Source: Cytophagales bacterium UBA2561 (GTDB taxonomy: Bacteria > Bacteroidota > Bacteroidia > Cytophagales > Thermoflexibacteraceae). Taken from it: 64,000 bases of DNA. The stretch spans positions 124,001-188,000 of the forward strand of contig DDLX01000017.1 in NCBI GenBank assembly GCA_002340355.1, written 5' to 3'. The notes beneath the pieces were generated by a model that saw only the letters and a program-made list of their open reading frames with translations, was not told the origin of the DNA and did not search any database. The position numbers and the translations under genes are program-made. This document shows, in pieces, positions 50,681-59,153 of this stretch; within the stretch, counting starts at the first letter, position 1; every line of letters begins with the position of its first letter.

Positions 50681-53600
50681 TTAGTATAAAATCATTTTTT
50701 GGTGCATTAACTGTCCATTATTTCCCACTCCTACCCATTGGTAAACTCCCGTATTTAGGTTTTGTGGCAAATCAACTTTTCCTTGAAACCGTCCCGATTT
50801 ATCGGTTTCAATGAACTTTTCAAAAACAATTTTTCCCAAAATATTGGTTAGAATCAGTCGAATTTCGGTTTCTGGTTCTGATTTCGAATGCAATTGAACA
50901 TTATCCGAACGAGTTGGATTTGGGAAAACTTGGAAACTATTTTCAATTTTTTCTGTCTGAAAATTGATTGAAATAATTTTAGAAAAACTTTCCGATCCAT
51001 CTGTATCAATTTGGCGTAACCGATAATAGGCAGTTCCAAAAATGGGATTTTCATCTTTAAAAGAATAGAAATTTCCTTGTTGAGAGTTTGGCACAAAAGC
51101 TAAAATCTTTCCAATTTGCTCAAAATTCTGTCCGTCTGTACTTCGCTCAATATCAAAACCTTGATGATTGACCTCCAAACTGGTCTCCCAACGTAACTTA
51201 ACTATGTTATTATCTTTAATTCCCTCAAAATAAAGCCATTCTACTGGCAAAGCAAAGGGAGCTTGAATAATAGTATAAGGTGAAAATTTAGTGACATTTT
51301 CAGCATAAGCAAACCCAACTCCCATCGTCACTCCTCCTACTTTCTCATCAAACGGGACATCCCATTTTTTCAAATCGGGGTCATAGTGCTGAATTTGAAA
51401 AAGTTGCATAGGATTTGGCGTAGTATTCTCAGAACCTGAATAACTCAACGTCAAGTTAAGTCCTTTATTAGGTAATGGATTTACTGAAGAAGAAATATCC
51501 CACCATCTATCAATCACATTTAACACCGAGCCGCCCCTATTTACACTCAAAGGCACACCTGTTGGGGCAAGTTGATTGTTCGGAGTAGTTGCCCATGTCG
51601 AAATACAAATTTGGGTACTGGGTAATGCTTGTTTTTCGATTTTAACGGAAATAAATTCCGTCGCTGATTTACCAAATGGAAATTCATAAGTCCCTATTCC
51701 TGAAGCTAGATTTCGGCACAATTTACCCGTTTGATTTTCGGCATAAATATATGCTATTTCTGAACCTTGAACAATCGCATTTTCAGCATCAGAAATTACT
51801 GATAAGCTTTGATTTTTAAGGTCAATCACGCCAGTCGTAAGTTGTAAATATTGCGTTTCAACGTTTTTACTTAAGCTCAAGGTTGAGCTTGTTTTTTCGA
51901 GATTAACGACATAAAATTTATCATAAGTACCTCCCTCAATTTTGGTATTTGCTGTCCCAAAAAAAGAAACCGTACTAAAATTGACAGTTAAAAATCCGTT
52001 ATTGTTCCAATCTCCATACACTTCAAGTTCCTCATTCCCAATAATTTCTAATGAAGCTCCCGAAGAGATTTCAATATGATTACATTCTGCACCTGCCTTA
52101 TTAATTTGAGGCATGTTGGGAACGTTGTTTTTCGGAATCAACACATTAATATCTTTAGTAGGTATTTCATCACACCAATTTAAGGCATTAAACCAATCCG
52201 TATTTACTGTTCCTTTCCAAACCGTTTGAGAAGCCGAAGAGAGGGTATATTCAAATTGCAAACTACCATTCGAGCCACCAGCTCCTTCAGACCATTGAAA
52301 TTCCACAGTAGCATTTTCATCCAAAAAACCTTCCCAAGCTCCGTAATGTGACTTACAACATCCTGTAGCTGAAAAGACTTCTGTTCCATTGACAAATAAT
52401 TTCATAGCATCGTCATGATTAACTACATGAATCCGATACCACCCACACGGAAAATTTTTACGTTTGTAACTTACAAAATGGTTATCATTTGAAACAGGAC
52501 ACCCAACATATCCAACAGCATCTGAAGGTGATTTCCATGTCGCCCACATGGTTTTAGAATCAAAACTGAGGTCAGCGATACTTCCTTGTCGATAATTTCC
52601 ACGATAGTGATTCTTACTTAAATCAAAACTATTTCCTTCGTAAGCAAAAACATACCATTCGCCATCCCCAAACTCCGCCGTAGAAAAAGTAGGTTTTTGC
52701 ACATCAATAACAACAGTCTGAAATTCAGAAGCACAATTATTATTTCCTTCGACATAATAAGTCGTAGATTCAGTAGGCGTAACTTTAATTTTGTAGTTAT
52801 TTTTCGTACCTGTGGCGGTAGCAAATCCTGCTTCAATATCTGAGCGATTGGCAGACCATGTATATAAATTTGCCCCACCAACTTCTAATTCTACCGTTTC
52901 ACCTATGCAAATTTGTTTATATCCTAAATTGACAGTCGTGGCTGGCAGTGGATCAATAGTGAGAAAGAAAATTTCTTTAAAAGTACAACCGCTTACGGGG
53001 TCGTGCATCGAAACCGTTACAAAAACTTCGGAATCTTGATCAGCAGTTGCAATAACTGTAGTTCCTGTCGTAGTATTGAAGCTCAAAAATGAATCATCCT
53101 TAGATTTTGACCATGAAAATGTAGTTCCTGATGAAGGCATCGGTGAAGTTGCCGTTATAGTTGTAGTTGTAGTTTCGCAAATTCGAATATTTTTAGAGCT
53201 GGTGATAATGGTTTGATCAGGTAATTCAATAAATCGTAAACCACCGTTTGAACCTCCATAACCTTCCCCCCAGCGCAATTCGATTTTAGAATTTGTTCCT
53301 AAGAACCCTCTCCAAACATCCTCATAAGCTCGACAACATCCTGTATTTGACCAAATTTCTACTCCATCAATATAAAGCCATGCTTCATCATCATGGTTAG
53401 TAATATCAATTTGATAATAGCCACACGGGAAACCTTTTCGTTTATAACTTACGGAGTGTTGATCTTTAGGAATAGTACAACCCACATAACCCGAAGCATC
53501 TGATGGAGAGTCAGTTGTTCTCCAACGATTTCGCGAATCAAAATTTAGATTTGGTTCGATATAACGTCCATAATATTGTGCAAAACTTCGTCCATTATAT

Positions 53601-55840
53601 CCATAAACATACCATTGATTATCACCAAACTCGGTTGGATCTCCTTCTCCAACTGTAATCGTAACAAAAGCCGTAGCAAAAGACAAAGCACAAAATTGAG
53701 CATCTACTTGATAGGAAGTCGTAAAGGCTGGAGATACAACTACACTACTTCCGATGGTCGTAAAACTTCCTGATGTCCATGTATAAGAGGTAGCTCCCGA
53801 AGCAGTCAAAGTTGTAGATTCACCTCCGCAAATTGTGGTGAATATGGGAGATACAGTTAAGGTTTGTGTCTCTATTTCGACCGTAATAAATCCTATTTCT
53901 GTGCAACCCGAAGGCGTATGTGTTGTTACGACCTGATAAACTGTATTTCCTGTTGGTGTTGCTGTTACGGTTGCGCCTATTGTAGAGTTCAAATTTGCTC
54001 CTGTCCAAGCATACGTTACATCTGTATAGGAAGGTACATTTAAAGTGATGGTTTCACCTAGACAAAACGTAAAGTAATCATTTTCAACTAATTCGATGGG
54101 TACAAAATTAACTGCTCCACCTGAGCCTCCCCAACCTTCTTGATATTGGAATTGAACTTTGGAGGTATTACTTAAAAAACCACGCCAAACATTAGTTTTA
54201 GGATTATTTTGATACCATAAGTTGTCACTTGCTACTACCGTCCCATCTATTTCCAAAGCATAACCATCATCATGATATGGGACATCAATTTGATATAAAT
54301 CACATGGAAATCCTTCGCGTTTATAACGAACTTCGTGAACATCTTCGGTTACAGGACATCCCACATAAGTAGCCGCATCTGAAGGAGTTAAGTTATTATT
54401 CCAATGATCACGCGTATCAATGTTTAAATCTGATTCGATGTATTTACCAAAAAGTCGAGAATAATCCGAATAATATTGATTTGTTTTTTCGGTTCGGCTA
54501 TCATACACATAAGCATTCCAACTATTTGTTCCCCAGATACTATCATCAACTCCTGCGGGTGGCGTAACTTCTACGGTCACAAAGGCAGTTGAAAAATGAC
54601 ATCCATTTGAACCAATAATCTGATAAACAGTTGTGAACAGAGGACTAGCATAAATTATCGCTCCTGTACTAGAATTTAGCGTACTACTGGGTGACCACTC
54701 ATAAGTATTTGCACCTGTTGCCTGTAATTCAATTGTGCCATCAGGACAAGTTTCAGCATTGTTTTGAACAGCTTGAGTATTGGACAAATTATTGACTGTA
54801 ACCGTAACAAATTTAGTTTGTTGGCATCTTGAAATTGTTTCTGTTACTATAACTCGATAGTTTGTTGTTACGGCAGGTGAGGCTTCAACGGTTGGACTCG
54901 AAGTAATATTCAAATCTGTAGTAGGCTTCCAGTCATAAACAACTGAATACTTAGAGATGGCGGTTAAGAATGCCGTTTGTCCTGCACAAATCGTGACATC
55001 TGGCGAAATAGCAACTAACTCATATTCAGCTAATTCAAAAGTCAATCCTCCGTGAGAATGTCCATAACCTTCACCTACCCAAAACTCCACTTCCGAATAA
55101 GTACCTAACCAACCTTCCCAAATGTCTTTATCACTCGAGCAAGGATTACAAGCCCCTGTTTTACTCCAGACTTGTGTGCCATTAATCCACAAAGAAGCCT
55201 CATCATCATGTTTTGGAACACTGAGTTTATAATAACCACAGGAAAAACCCTTTCGACGATATTTATAGGAATGATTGTCTTTGGAGACTGAACAACCATC
55301 ATAACTTGAAGCATTCGAAGGATTTCCATTCGCATTATCCCAATGCAATTCAGTATCAATATTTAATTGATTATCAATGAAATAACCTCTATATTCATTG
55401 AAGTTTCGTCCTGAATAGACCGCCACTTGCCACTGATTACTTCCCCAAGTGCTAGGGTCTCCTGTTTTGGCTTGGATTGCAAATGGACTACTTTCATTGG
55501 TGCTGTAACTACCTGAGCTATGTCGAACCCTCACTTTGTAACCTGTTCCTGTAGGCAATCCCGCAGGTAATTGTCCAACTAATTTGGAGATATTCACACC
55601 AATAGCATTAGTAATATCAGCTGGCATAGAAAAGTCTCCATTTTTATCTGAAATCTCAACATAAAAATCTCCACTCGTATAACCTGAATTATTAATAGTA
55701 ATGGCTACTTGAGACTCTGCACAAAATGGGGGTAAATCGTTACTTGTAGTGCGAATCGTAGAAATACTTACAGTCTGTCCGAACGAAGTAAAAAAAGGAG
55801 TAAATAATAGTCCACAGAGTAAAAGTAAATGATATCTCAT
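50681..55840 (-). CDS. Giant T9SS-secreted protein with four PA14-like lectin modules and Ig-like domains
   Basis: 1719 residues; signal peptide 1-22. Four copies of a roughly 145-residue module start near residues 126, 430, 733 and 1055; each holds 'YKRKGFPCGYY'-type, 'HDDEAWLYIDG'-type and 'GEGYGGSNGGLRF'-type strings, with paired cysteines (TGCC). They read like PA14/lectin sandwiches with the HDD calcium site. Between them are Ig-like segments ending in 'FVTVTV' style strands. A C-terminal T9SS sorting domain (about 1640-1719, 'FQVFPNPTRSDNVQLHS' to 'MHQKMILY') targets it to the surface. Likely adhesin or glycan binder. Confidence 0.88.
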   Translation of the reverse strand: MRYHLLLLCGLLFTPFFTSFGQTVSISTIRTTSNDLPPFCAESQVAITINNSGYTSGDFYVEISDKNGDFSMPADITNAIGVNISKLVGQLPAGLPTGTGYKVRVRHSSGSYSTNESSPFAIQAKTGDPSTWGSNQWQVAVYSGRNFNEYRGYFIDNQLNIDTELHWDNANGNPSNASSYDGCSVSKDNHSYKYRRKGFSCGYYKLSVPKHDDEASLWINGTQVWSKTGACNPCSSDKDIWEGWLGTYSEVEFWVGEGYGHSHGGLTFELAEYELVAISPDVTICAGQTAFLTAISKYSVVYDWKPTTDLNITSSPTVEASPAVTTNYRVIVTETISRCQQTKFVTVTVNNLSNTQAVQNNAETCPDGTIELQATGANTYEWSPSSTLNSSTGAIIYASPLFTTVYQIIGSNGCHFSTAFVTVEVTPPAGVDDSIWGTNSWNAYVYDSRTEKTNQYYSDYSRLFGKYIESDLNIDTRDHWNNNLTPSDAATYVGCPVTEDVHEVRYKREGFPCDLYQIDVPYHDDGYALEIDGTVVASDNLWYQNNPKTNVWRGFLSNTSKVQFQYQEGWGGSGGAVNFVPIELVENDYFTFCLGETITLNVPSYTDVTYAWTGANLNSTIGATVTATPTGNTVYQVVTTHTPSGCTEIGFITVEIETQTLTVSPIFTTICGGESTTLTASGATSYTWTSGSFTTIGSSVVVSPAFTTSYQVDAQFCALSFATAFVTITVGEGDPTEFGDNQWYVYGYNGRSFAQYYGRYIEPNLNFDSRNRWRTTDSPSDASGYVGCTIPKDQHSVSYKRKGFPCGYYQIDITNHDDEAWLYIDGVEIWSNTGCCRAYEDVWRGFLGTNSKIELRWGEGYGGSNGGLRFIELPDQTIITSSKNIRICETTTTTITATSPMPSSGTTFSWSKSKDDSFLSFNTTTGTTVIATADQDSEVFVTVSMHDPVSGCTFKEIFFLTIDPLPATTVNLGYKQICIGETVELEVGGANLYTWSANRSDIEAGFATATGTKNNYKIKVTPTESTTYYVEGNNNCASEFQTVVIDVQKPTFSTAEFGDGEWYVFAYEGNSFDLSKNHYRGNYRQGSIADLSFDSKTMWATWKSPSDAVGYVGCPVSNDNHFVSYKRKNFPCGWYRIHVVNHDDAMKLFVNGTEVFSATGCCKSHYGAWEGFLDENATVEFQWSEGAGGSNGSLQFEYTLSSASQTVWKGTVNTDWFNALNWCDEIPTKDINVLIPKNNVPNMPQINKAGAECNHIEISSGASLEIIGNEELEVYGDWNNNGFLTVNFSTVSFFGTANTKIEGGTYDKFYVVNLEKTSSTLSLSKNVETQYLQLTTGVIDLKNQSLSVISDAENAIVQGSEIAYIYAENQTGKLCRNLASGIGTYEFPFGKSATEFISVKIEKQALPSTQICISTWATTPNNQLAPTGVPLSVNRGGSVLNVIDRWWDISSSVNPLPNKGLNLTLSYSGSENTTPNPMQLFQIQHYDPDLKKWDVPFDEKVGGVTMGVGFAYAENVTKFSPYTIIQAPFALPVEWLYFEGIKDNNIVKLRWETSLEVNHQGFDIERSTDGQNFEQIGKILAFVPNSQQGNFYSFKDENPIFGTAYYRLRQIDTDGSESFSKIISINFQTEKIENSFQVFPNPTRSDNVQLHSKSEPETEIRLILTNILGKIVFEKFIETDKSGRFQGKVDLPQNLNTGVYQWVGVGNNGQLMHQKMILY

Positions 55841-55943
55841 AACAAAATAAATTAAGTACTAGAATTCTTGTAGTGATATTGGGTTTCAGAAAAGGAATTT
55901 GTAGGGTTCTAATTTCTCAAAGCTTTATTTTTTGTACTTTGTG

Positions 55944-56080
55944 AACTACCCACCCACAGCGAAGCTGATGGGTAGGGCTTCGGGGTTCGCCGACTTGTCC
56001 AACGACAACGCCTCCTCCCGTTTTTGTTTTATGTCCGACTGCGTCCCGTAGCCAGACAATATTTTTAAACCTTGATTTAG
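55944..56080 (-). ncRNA. Candidate omega RNA at the 3' end of tnpB
   Basis: TnpB nucleases use a guide RNA made from the tnpB 3' end and the adjoining element end. This stretch is markedly richer in G and C than its surroundings and contains nested stems (GGCGAACC...GGGCTTCG region; CTACCCA...TGGGTAG). The guide would read outwards past about 55932. Position is inferred from known IS605 biology, not measured. Confidence 0.5.
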
Positions 56081-57148
56081 AATATTTTTGGAAGCATTCA
56101 AATCTCGGTCATGGATTTCTCCACAATCGGAACACATCCATTTTCTATCCGAAAGTTTTAGTTCTTGGTTTATCCAGCCACAATTCGAACAGGTTTTGGA
56201 ACTGGGAAAGAATCGGTCAATTTTAACATAATCCTTTTCATTCCATTTCGCCTTATATTCCAGCATCGTGTAAAATGTGCCTAAGGAAACATCACTCATT
56301 GCCTGGGCTAAGCGATGGTTTTTCAGCATATTTTTTACTGCCAAATCTTCTACAACAAGAATATCGTGGTTTTTGATAATTTCCGTAGAAACTTTATGCA
56401 AGTAATCTTTTCGAATATGCGTGATTTTTTCGTGAACCGAAACTAATTTTCGCTTTTGCTGGAGTCTGGAATGACTCCCTTTTTGCTTTTTGGATAATTG
56501 ACGTTGTTCATATTTAAGTTTTTTCAAGCTGGTTTTCAGCGATTTAATATTTTCGTGCCGACTTCCATCTGAAAGTATCACCAACTCCTTAATACCCGTA
56601 TCAATTCCAACGGCTTTGCCTGTTTTTGGATACGGAATGTACGCTTGTTCACAAGTAATCGAAACATAATATTTGTCCGTAGTTGTTTTAGAAACCGTAG
56701 CAAACAAAATCTTTCCTTCTAATGGGCGATGCTGTTTTAACTGGATACCTTCACTAAACTTTGGAATGATGAGTTTTTCATCCACAACAAACACATTTTG
56801 AGGAACTTTGAAACTTTGGCGTTCATGCTTAGATTTGAAACGGGGAAATCGGTTTTGTTGCTTAAAAAAGTTTTTGTATGCGGTATCCAAATGTTTCAAG
56901 CTGGCTTGTAAGGATTGACTATTTACCTCCTTTAACCAACTGAACTCAGTTTCTTTCTTCAAGCCCGTTAATGATTTCGCATTCGCATAATAGTTCAAAG
57001 AAGTTTTATCGGCTTCATAAGCCTCCTTTCGTTCATGCAAAAAACGATTGAACACAAATCGACAATGTCCAAAATGTTTGGACAACAATTCCTCCTGTTT
57101 TTTGCTTGGAAAAATCCTAAATTTGTATGACTTGTGAATCATTTTCAT
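55946..57148 (-). CDS. tnpB: TnpB, RNA-guided nuclease of IS200/IS605 (OrfB)
   Basis: 400 residues. N-terminal wedge/REC region ('YKFRIFPSKKQEELLSKHFG'), then RuvC: Asp183 in 'VGIDTGIKELVIL', Glu267 in 'ILVVEDLAVKNM', Asp349 in 'HDRDLNASKNI'. Zinc finger between the second and third motifs: Cys320, Cys323, Cys339, Cys342 ('CSNCGW', 'CSDCGE'). All catalytic residues are intact, so activity is likely. C-terminal 'PEALPISFAVGG' is the common end encoded by the element's right-end hairpin. Known TnpBs cut DNA with an omega RNA guide and help the element persist. Confidence 0.95.
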   Translation of the reverse strand: MKMIHKSYKFRIFPSKKQEELLSKHFGHCRFVFNRFLHERKEAYEADKTSLNYYANAKSLTGLKKETEFSWLKEVNSQSLQASLKHLDTAYKNFFKQQNRFPRFKSKHERQSFKVPQNVFVVDEKLIIPKFSEGIQLKQHRPLEGKILFATVSKTTTDKYYVSITCEQAYIPYPKTGKAVGIDTGIKELVILSDGSRHENIKSLKTSLKKLKYEQRQLSKKQKGSHSRLQQKRKLVSVHEKITHIRKDYLHKVSTEIIKNHDILVVEDLAVKNMLKNHRLAQAMSDVSLGTFYTMLEYKAKWNEKDYVKIDRFFPSSKTCSNCGWINQELKLSDRKWMCSDCGEIHDRDLNASKNILNQGLKILSGYGTQSDIKQKREEALSLDKSANPEALPISFAVGG

Positions 57149-57168
57149 CAGTACAAAGATACTATTTT

Positions 57169-57588
57169 ATGGCGAAAAAAGCAGTTTATAGTTCTACTAA
57201 TCGCTCCAAACATTACTTGAAATGTCATTTGATATTCGTTTGCAAATACCGTAAAAAACTACTTACAGGCACAATCAATCAGAACATCAAGGCTATATTT
57301 TTAGCGATTGCCGAAAAATCCGATTTTAAATTGGACTTTGAAATTGAGGTCATGGAAACCGATATTGACCATGTGCATTTTTTAATTCGATATATCCCTC
57401 GGCTGTCTGTATCTCAAATCCTCAGAAGACTTAAACAAGAATCCACCCGACAACTTTGGCTTTTACATCCTCAAACCTTACCTAAACATTACTGGTATCG
57501 AAAACTCCTATGGTCAGATGGATATTTTGTATGCTCCATTGGAGAGGCTTCTCCTGACACGATTCGACAGTATATTTTAAAAGGGTAG
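57169..57588 (+). CDS. tnpA: TnpA, Y1 transposase of IS200/IS605
   Basis: 139 residues from ATG 57169; an upstream ATG at 57127 would overlap tnpB and add residues without family character. HUH motif 'DIDHVHFLIRY' with two His, and the catalytic Tyr in 'DTIRQYILKG' near the end. 'YLKCHLIFVCKYRKKLL' is the conserved start. Cuts and rejoins single-stranded element ends. Intact. Confidence 0.95.
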   Translation: MAKKAVYSSTNRSKHYLKCHLIFVCKYRKKLLTGTINQNIKAIFLAIAEKSDFKLDFEIEVMETDIDHVHFLIRYIPRLSVSQILRRLKQESTRQLWLLHPQTLPKHYWYRKLLWSDGYFVCSIGEASPDTIRQYILKG

Positions 57589-57934
57589 TCGCTTACAGCC
57601 CACCTGTGCTTTAAAGCACGCTAAAGCGATGAGTGGGTTTTACGCTCCATTTATAAAAACTGCAAATGAAATAGAGAGATCTAAATGAATATATTATGCT
57701 ACTGTTATGTTTGTATTTTGAGGGGTTAAGGTAGTTTAGGATTTTTTAGAATTCCTACCTATTTGTAAGATTGAAGTATTTTTTGAGATAACGTTTTATT
57801 TTTTAAGTTTAAAAATCTAGATTGGTAGTCTATTAAAACTTAAATTTTTCCGAAATTCGTTCCCTTGAGTTTTATTTTTATTCAACTTTATGATAATTCA
57901 TTCTATAATTTATTGATTCTAAACTCTTTATGAT
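57589..57934. other. Element end and 5' region of the DUF4231 gene
   Basis: The IS605 left-end hairpin occupies 57594-57645. The rest is AT-rich host sequence without ORF; no well-spaced promoter was found before the 57935 gene. Confidence 0.4.
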
Positions 57935-58531
57935 ATGGCAGCGCAACACAACATAGACCCTAACCTTTCTCAGGAGGAAGAAAATCCAAAGGTAGAAGCC
58001 ACCTACGAAGAACCACAAGGACGATTACGCCCCGTCATGAATGATGACGAGTACATTACTGAAAGACTTGAGAACCAGATGAATTGGTTTGATAGAAAAA
58101 GCTCATGGCATCAAAAACGCTACAAAAAACTCAAACGCTGGGAATTTGGAATTGGAGCTACAATTCCTGTTTTAGTCTCTTTTAGTGCTTCATGTGATTT
58201 AGGTGATTTAGGTCCTGCACCCTATGCCGTTTCACTTTCATGGTTATTACAGATTTTTGCTTCTGTCGCAGGGGTTGTTTTAGTTTTTATTACCAAGCAT
58301 TTAGAACTCGAAGATCACTATAAATTATGGAAAGACTATCGTGCTAATGCGGAGCAACTCCAACACGAATTAATGCTTTACACAAGTCGTACTAAACCTT
58401 ATGATACTGCTCAAGCCTACCATGATTTAGTAGAAAATATCGAAGGGTTGCTCAATAAAGAAAATATGAAGTGGCAACAATCAGGACATGAAAAACAACA
58501 AGACCAACCCAAAAAAGATGAGAATGCTTAA
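57935..58531 (+). CDS. DUF4231 (SLATT-like) two-helix membrane protein
   Basis: 198 residues. Acidic N-terminal tail, a helix-rich part ('YITERLENQMNWFDRKSSWH'), two membrane helices (about 74-92 and 100-120, 'WLLQIFASVAGVVLVFITKH') and a C-terminal cytoplasmic helix pair ('LWKDYRANAEQLQHELMLYT'). This is the DUF4231 pattern, related to the SLATT group proposed to form effector pores in nucleotide-signal defence systems. No cyclase or sensor gene is adjacent, so a defence role is speculative. Confidence 0.85.
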   Translation: MAAQHNIDPNLSQEEENPKVEATYEEPQGRLRPVMNDDEYITERLENQMNWFDRKSSWHQKRYKKLKRWEFGIGATIPVLVSFSASCDLGDLGPAPYAVSLSWLLQIFASVAGVVLVFITKHLELEDHYKLWKDYRANAEQLQHELMLYTSRTKPYDTAQAYHDLVENIEGLLNKENMKWQQSGHEKQQDQPKKDENA

Positions 58532-58550
58532 TACTAATATTTTGAAAGAA

Positions 58551-58580
58551 GACCTGCCAAATTAAAAAATTTGGCAGGTC
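58551..58580 (+). terminator. Hairpin after the DUF4231 gene
   Basis: Perfect 13-bp stem (GACCTGCCAAATT/AATTTGGCAGGTC) with loop AAAA, starting 20 bases past the stop. No T-run follows, but position and strength support a terminator. Confidence 0.65.
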
Positions 58581-58594
58581 TAATACTTTGTTAC

Positions 58595-58784
58595 TACTCT
58601 ACCCTATTAAAATTTATTGATTCGCAAATCATTGATTATCATTTATATAAAATTCAATTGGATTTTTCCATAGGGTTTGCAAACCCACCGCTACGGAAAA
58701 GTGGCTTTCTACCCCGATAAACACATTTTTCTAATAATATTATTACTAGTATATTTTGTAAATTATTTTTAGTAAGATACAGTA
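58595..58784 (-). mobile_element. Non-coding palindromic mobile element, copy B (inverted, diverged)
   Basis: 190 bp, opposite orientation to A, C and D. Ends TACTCTACCCTATTAAAA and TTTTAGTAAGATACAGTA. The central palindrome (58662-58700) has lost six bases of one arm. Flanks CTTTGTTAC (58586-58594) and TTTTATTAT (58785-58793) match at six of nine positions, all differences being transitions, so the duplication is old. Confidence 0.7.
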
Positions 58785-59153
58785 TTTTATTATTTTACTG
58801 ATAATCATATAGTTAATATATTTCCTGCTCTATCCGTCAAATTTTTTTGAAAAAAATCTCCACCGAGTATAAGGGTAAATCCCCAGTCAATTGTCTTATT
58901 ATCGAAAGCGTCAAATTAAGACTTACACTTTAGTATAATTAATATAAACTCTAACAACGTTTTTACTTTGTAATCAATTCATTTCCAAGATTTTAAAATT
59001 TTATTTTTTGGATTTTGTCACTCTCTGACAAAATCCAAGCAGGAGGTTTTTTGTCTTGAAAAATATAAAAAACAATCTAGAAACGAACTTTAAATTTTCA
59101 AAATCCCAATTCCTTTGGGTGCGTCAAACTTTTAACTTTAATTCAAAAAACTC
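58785..59153. other. Upstream region of the TonB-dependent receptor
   Basis: AT-rich, no ORF. Holds a perfect 13-bp hairpin TTGGATTTTGTCA/TGACAAAATCCAA (59008-59038, loop CTCTC) followed by a T-run at 59047-59052. This could be a terminator or attenuator in the receptor's leader. Confidence 0.45.

Larger units (their letters stand above)
55932..57645. mobile_element. IS200/IS605-family element with divergent tnpA and tnpB
   Basis: Both genes are intact and divergent (tnpB 55946-57148 minus, tnpA 57169-57588 plus), the IS605 layout. Subterminal hairpins mark the ends: CTACCCA...TGGGTAG at about 55944-55975 past tnpB, and CCCAC...GTGGG at about 57598-57637 past tnpA, the latter enclosing the perfect palindrome GTGCTTTAAAGCAC. 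Such elements move as single strands and leave no target duplication; exact ends are approximate. Confidence 0.82.
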
